A stretch of 13,471 nucleotides of DNA from Lachnospiraceae bacterium UBA4316 (lineage in GTDB: Bacteria > Bacillota > Clostridia > Lachnospirales > Lachnospiraceae), in the NCBI GenBank assembly GCA_002394535.1, contig DGUG01000073.1:1-13471 (forward strand), read 5' to 3'. The number at the start of each line of letters is the position of its first letter. Positions within the stretch are counted from its first letter, which is position 1. The notes below the pieces were generated by a model. It was given only the letters and a program-made list of their open reading frames with translations. It ran no database searches and had not been told where the DNA came from. Made by a program: the position numbers and the translations under genes. Positions 13,347 through 13,471 of this stretch are shown here, piece by piece.

Positions 13347-13471
13347 CATATTTATGTGATATTGTAATAAGATATTATCCGTCAAAATTACGTTGACCGT
13401 ACTGGTCGTCATTCATTTTATAACCATATTATATCTTATAAGATCTTTTCAAATTTCCCTGCCTGTATATG
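13347..13471. other. AT-rich region upstream of module A, no gene seen
   Basis: No ORF, RNA gene or terminator is recognisable. It contains a perfect 12-bp palindrome ATCTTATAAGAT (13433-13444) and an imperfect inverted repeat GACC-gtact-GGTC (13395-13407), which may be regulator sites or by chance in AT-rich DNA. Confidence 0.4.

Overview
The window looks like a chromosomal exopolysaccharide/capsule export and anchoring locus from a Gram-positive Firmicute, most likely a Lachnospiraceae (Butyrivibrio/Roseburia-like) bacterium. The evidence is the Wzy-type assembly proteins in split CpsC/CpsD form, LytR-CpsA-Psr (LCP) ligases, a class B sortase, a PHP-type CpsB phosphatase, strong AGGAGG ribosome binding sites and frequent TTG/GTG starts. 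The family assignment is inference from protein style, not from a marker gene. No rRNA, tRNA, CRISPR array or transposase is visible.

The layout is two related but non-identical modules, both transcribed leftward (minus strand), separated by one rightward regulator gene. Module A (13284 to 6241) begins at a consensus sigma-A-type promoter. It encodes a duplicated zinc-ribbon protein, a sortase, an LCP ligase, a small secreted protein, the CpsB tyrosine phosphatase, the CpsC/Wzz co-polymerase, the CpsD tyrosine kinase and a polyprenyl-phosphate sugar-1-phosphate transferase. Module B (5699 to the left edge) begins at a second consensus promoter. It encodes CpsC, CpsD, a membrane protein with a degenerate glycoside hydrolase 3-like domain and a hendecad-repeat tail, a second LCP, a second small secreted protein, and a second sugar transferase cut off by the window edge. 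Module B has no phosphatase, sortase or zinc-ribbon protein here.

Between the modules, at 5700-5894, three copies of a GGAAG...ACTTCC palindrome lie upstream of, inside and downstream of the module B promoter. Next to them is a rightward XRE-family regulator that converges on the end of module A with only 10 bases between stop codons. This suggests a local switch controlling module B, possibly also affected by antisense readthrough from module A.

Expected division of labour (family knowledge): the sugar transferases load the first sugar on undecaprenyl phosphate, CpsC/CpsD control chain length and export through cycles of tyrosine phosphorylation, CpsB removes the phosphates, and the LCP proteins attach the polymer to peptidoglycan. 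The secreted proteins and the GH3-like protein are the unexplained parts. A set of three consecutive hairpins with identical GTA loops (1786-1894) sits in front of the module B secreted-protein gene. No stretch over 300 bases lacks a gene; the largest gaps (1742-1918, 5700-5894, 13285-13471) are described below.
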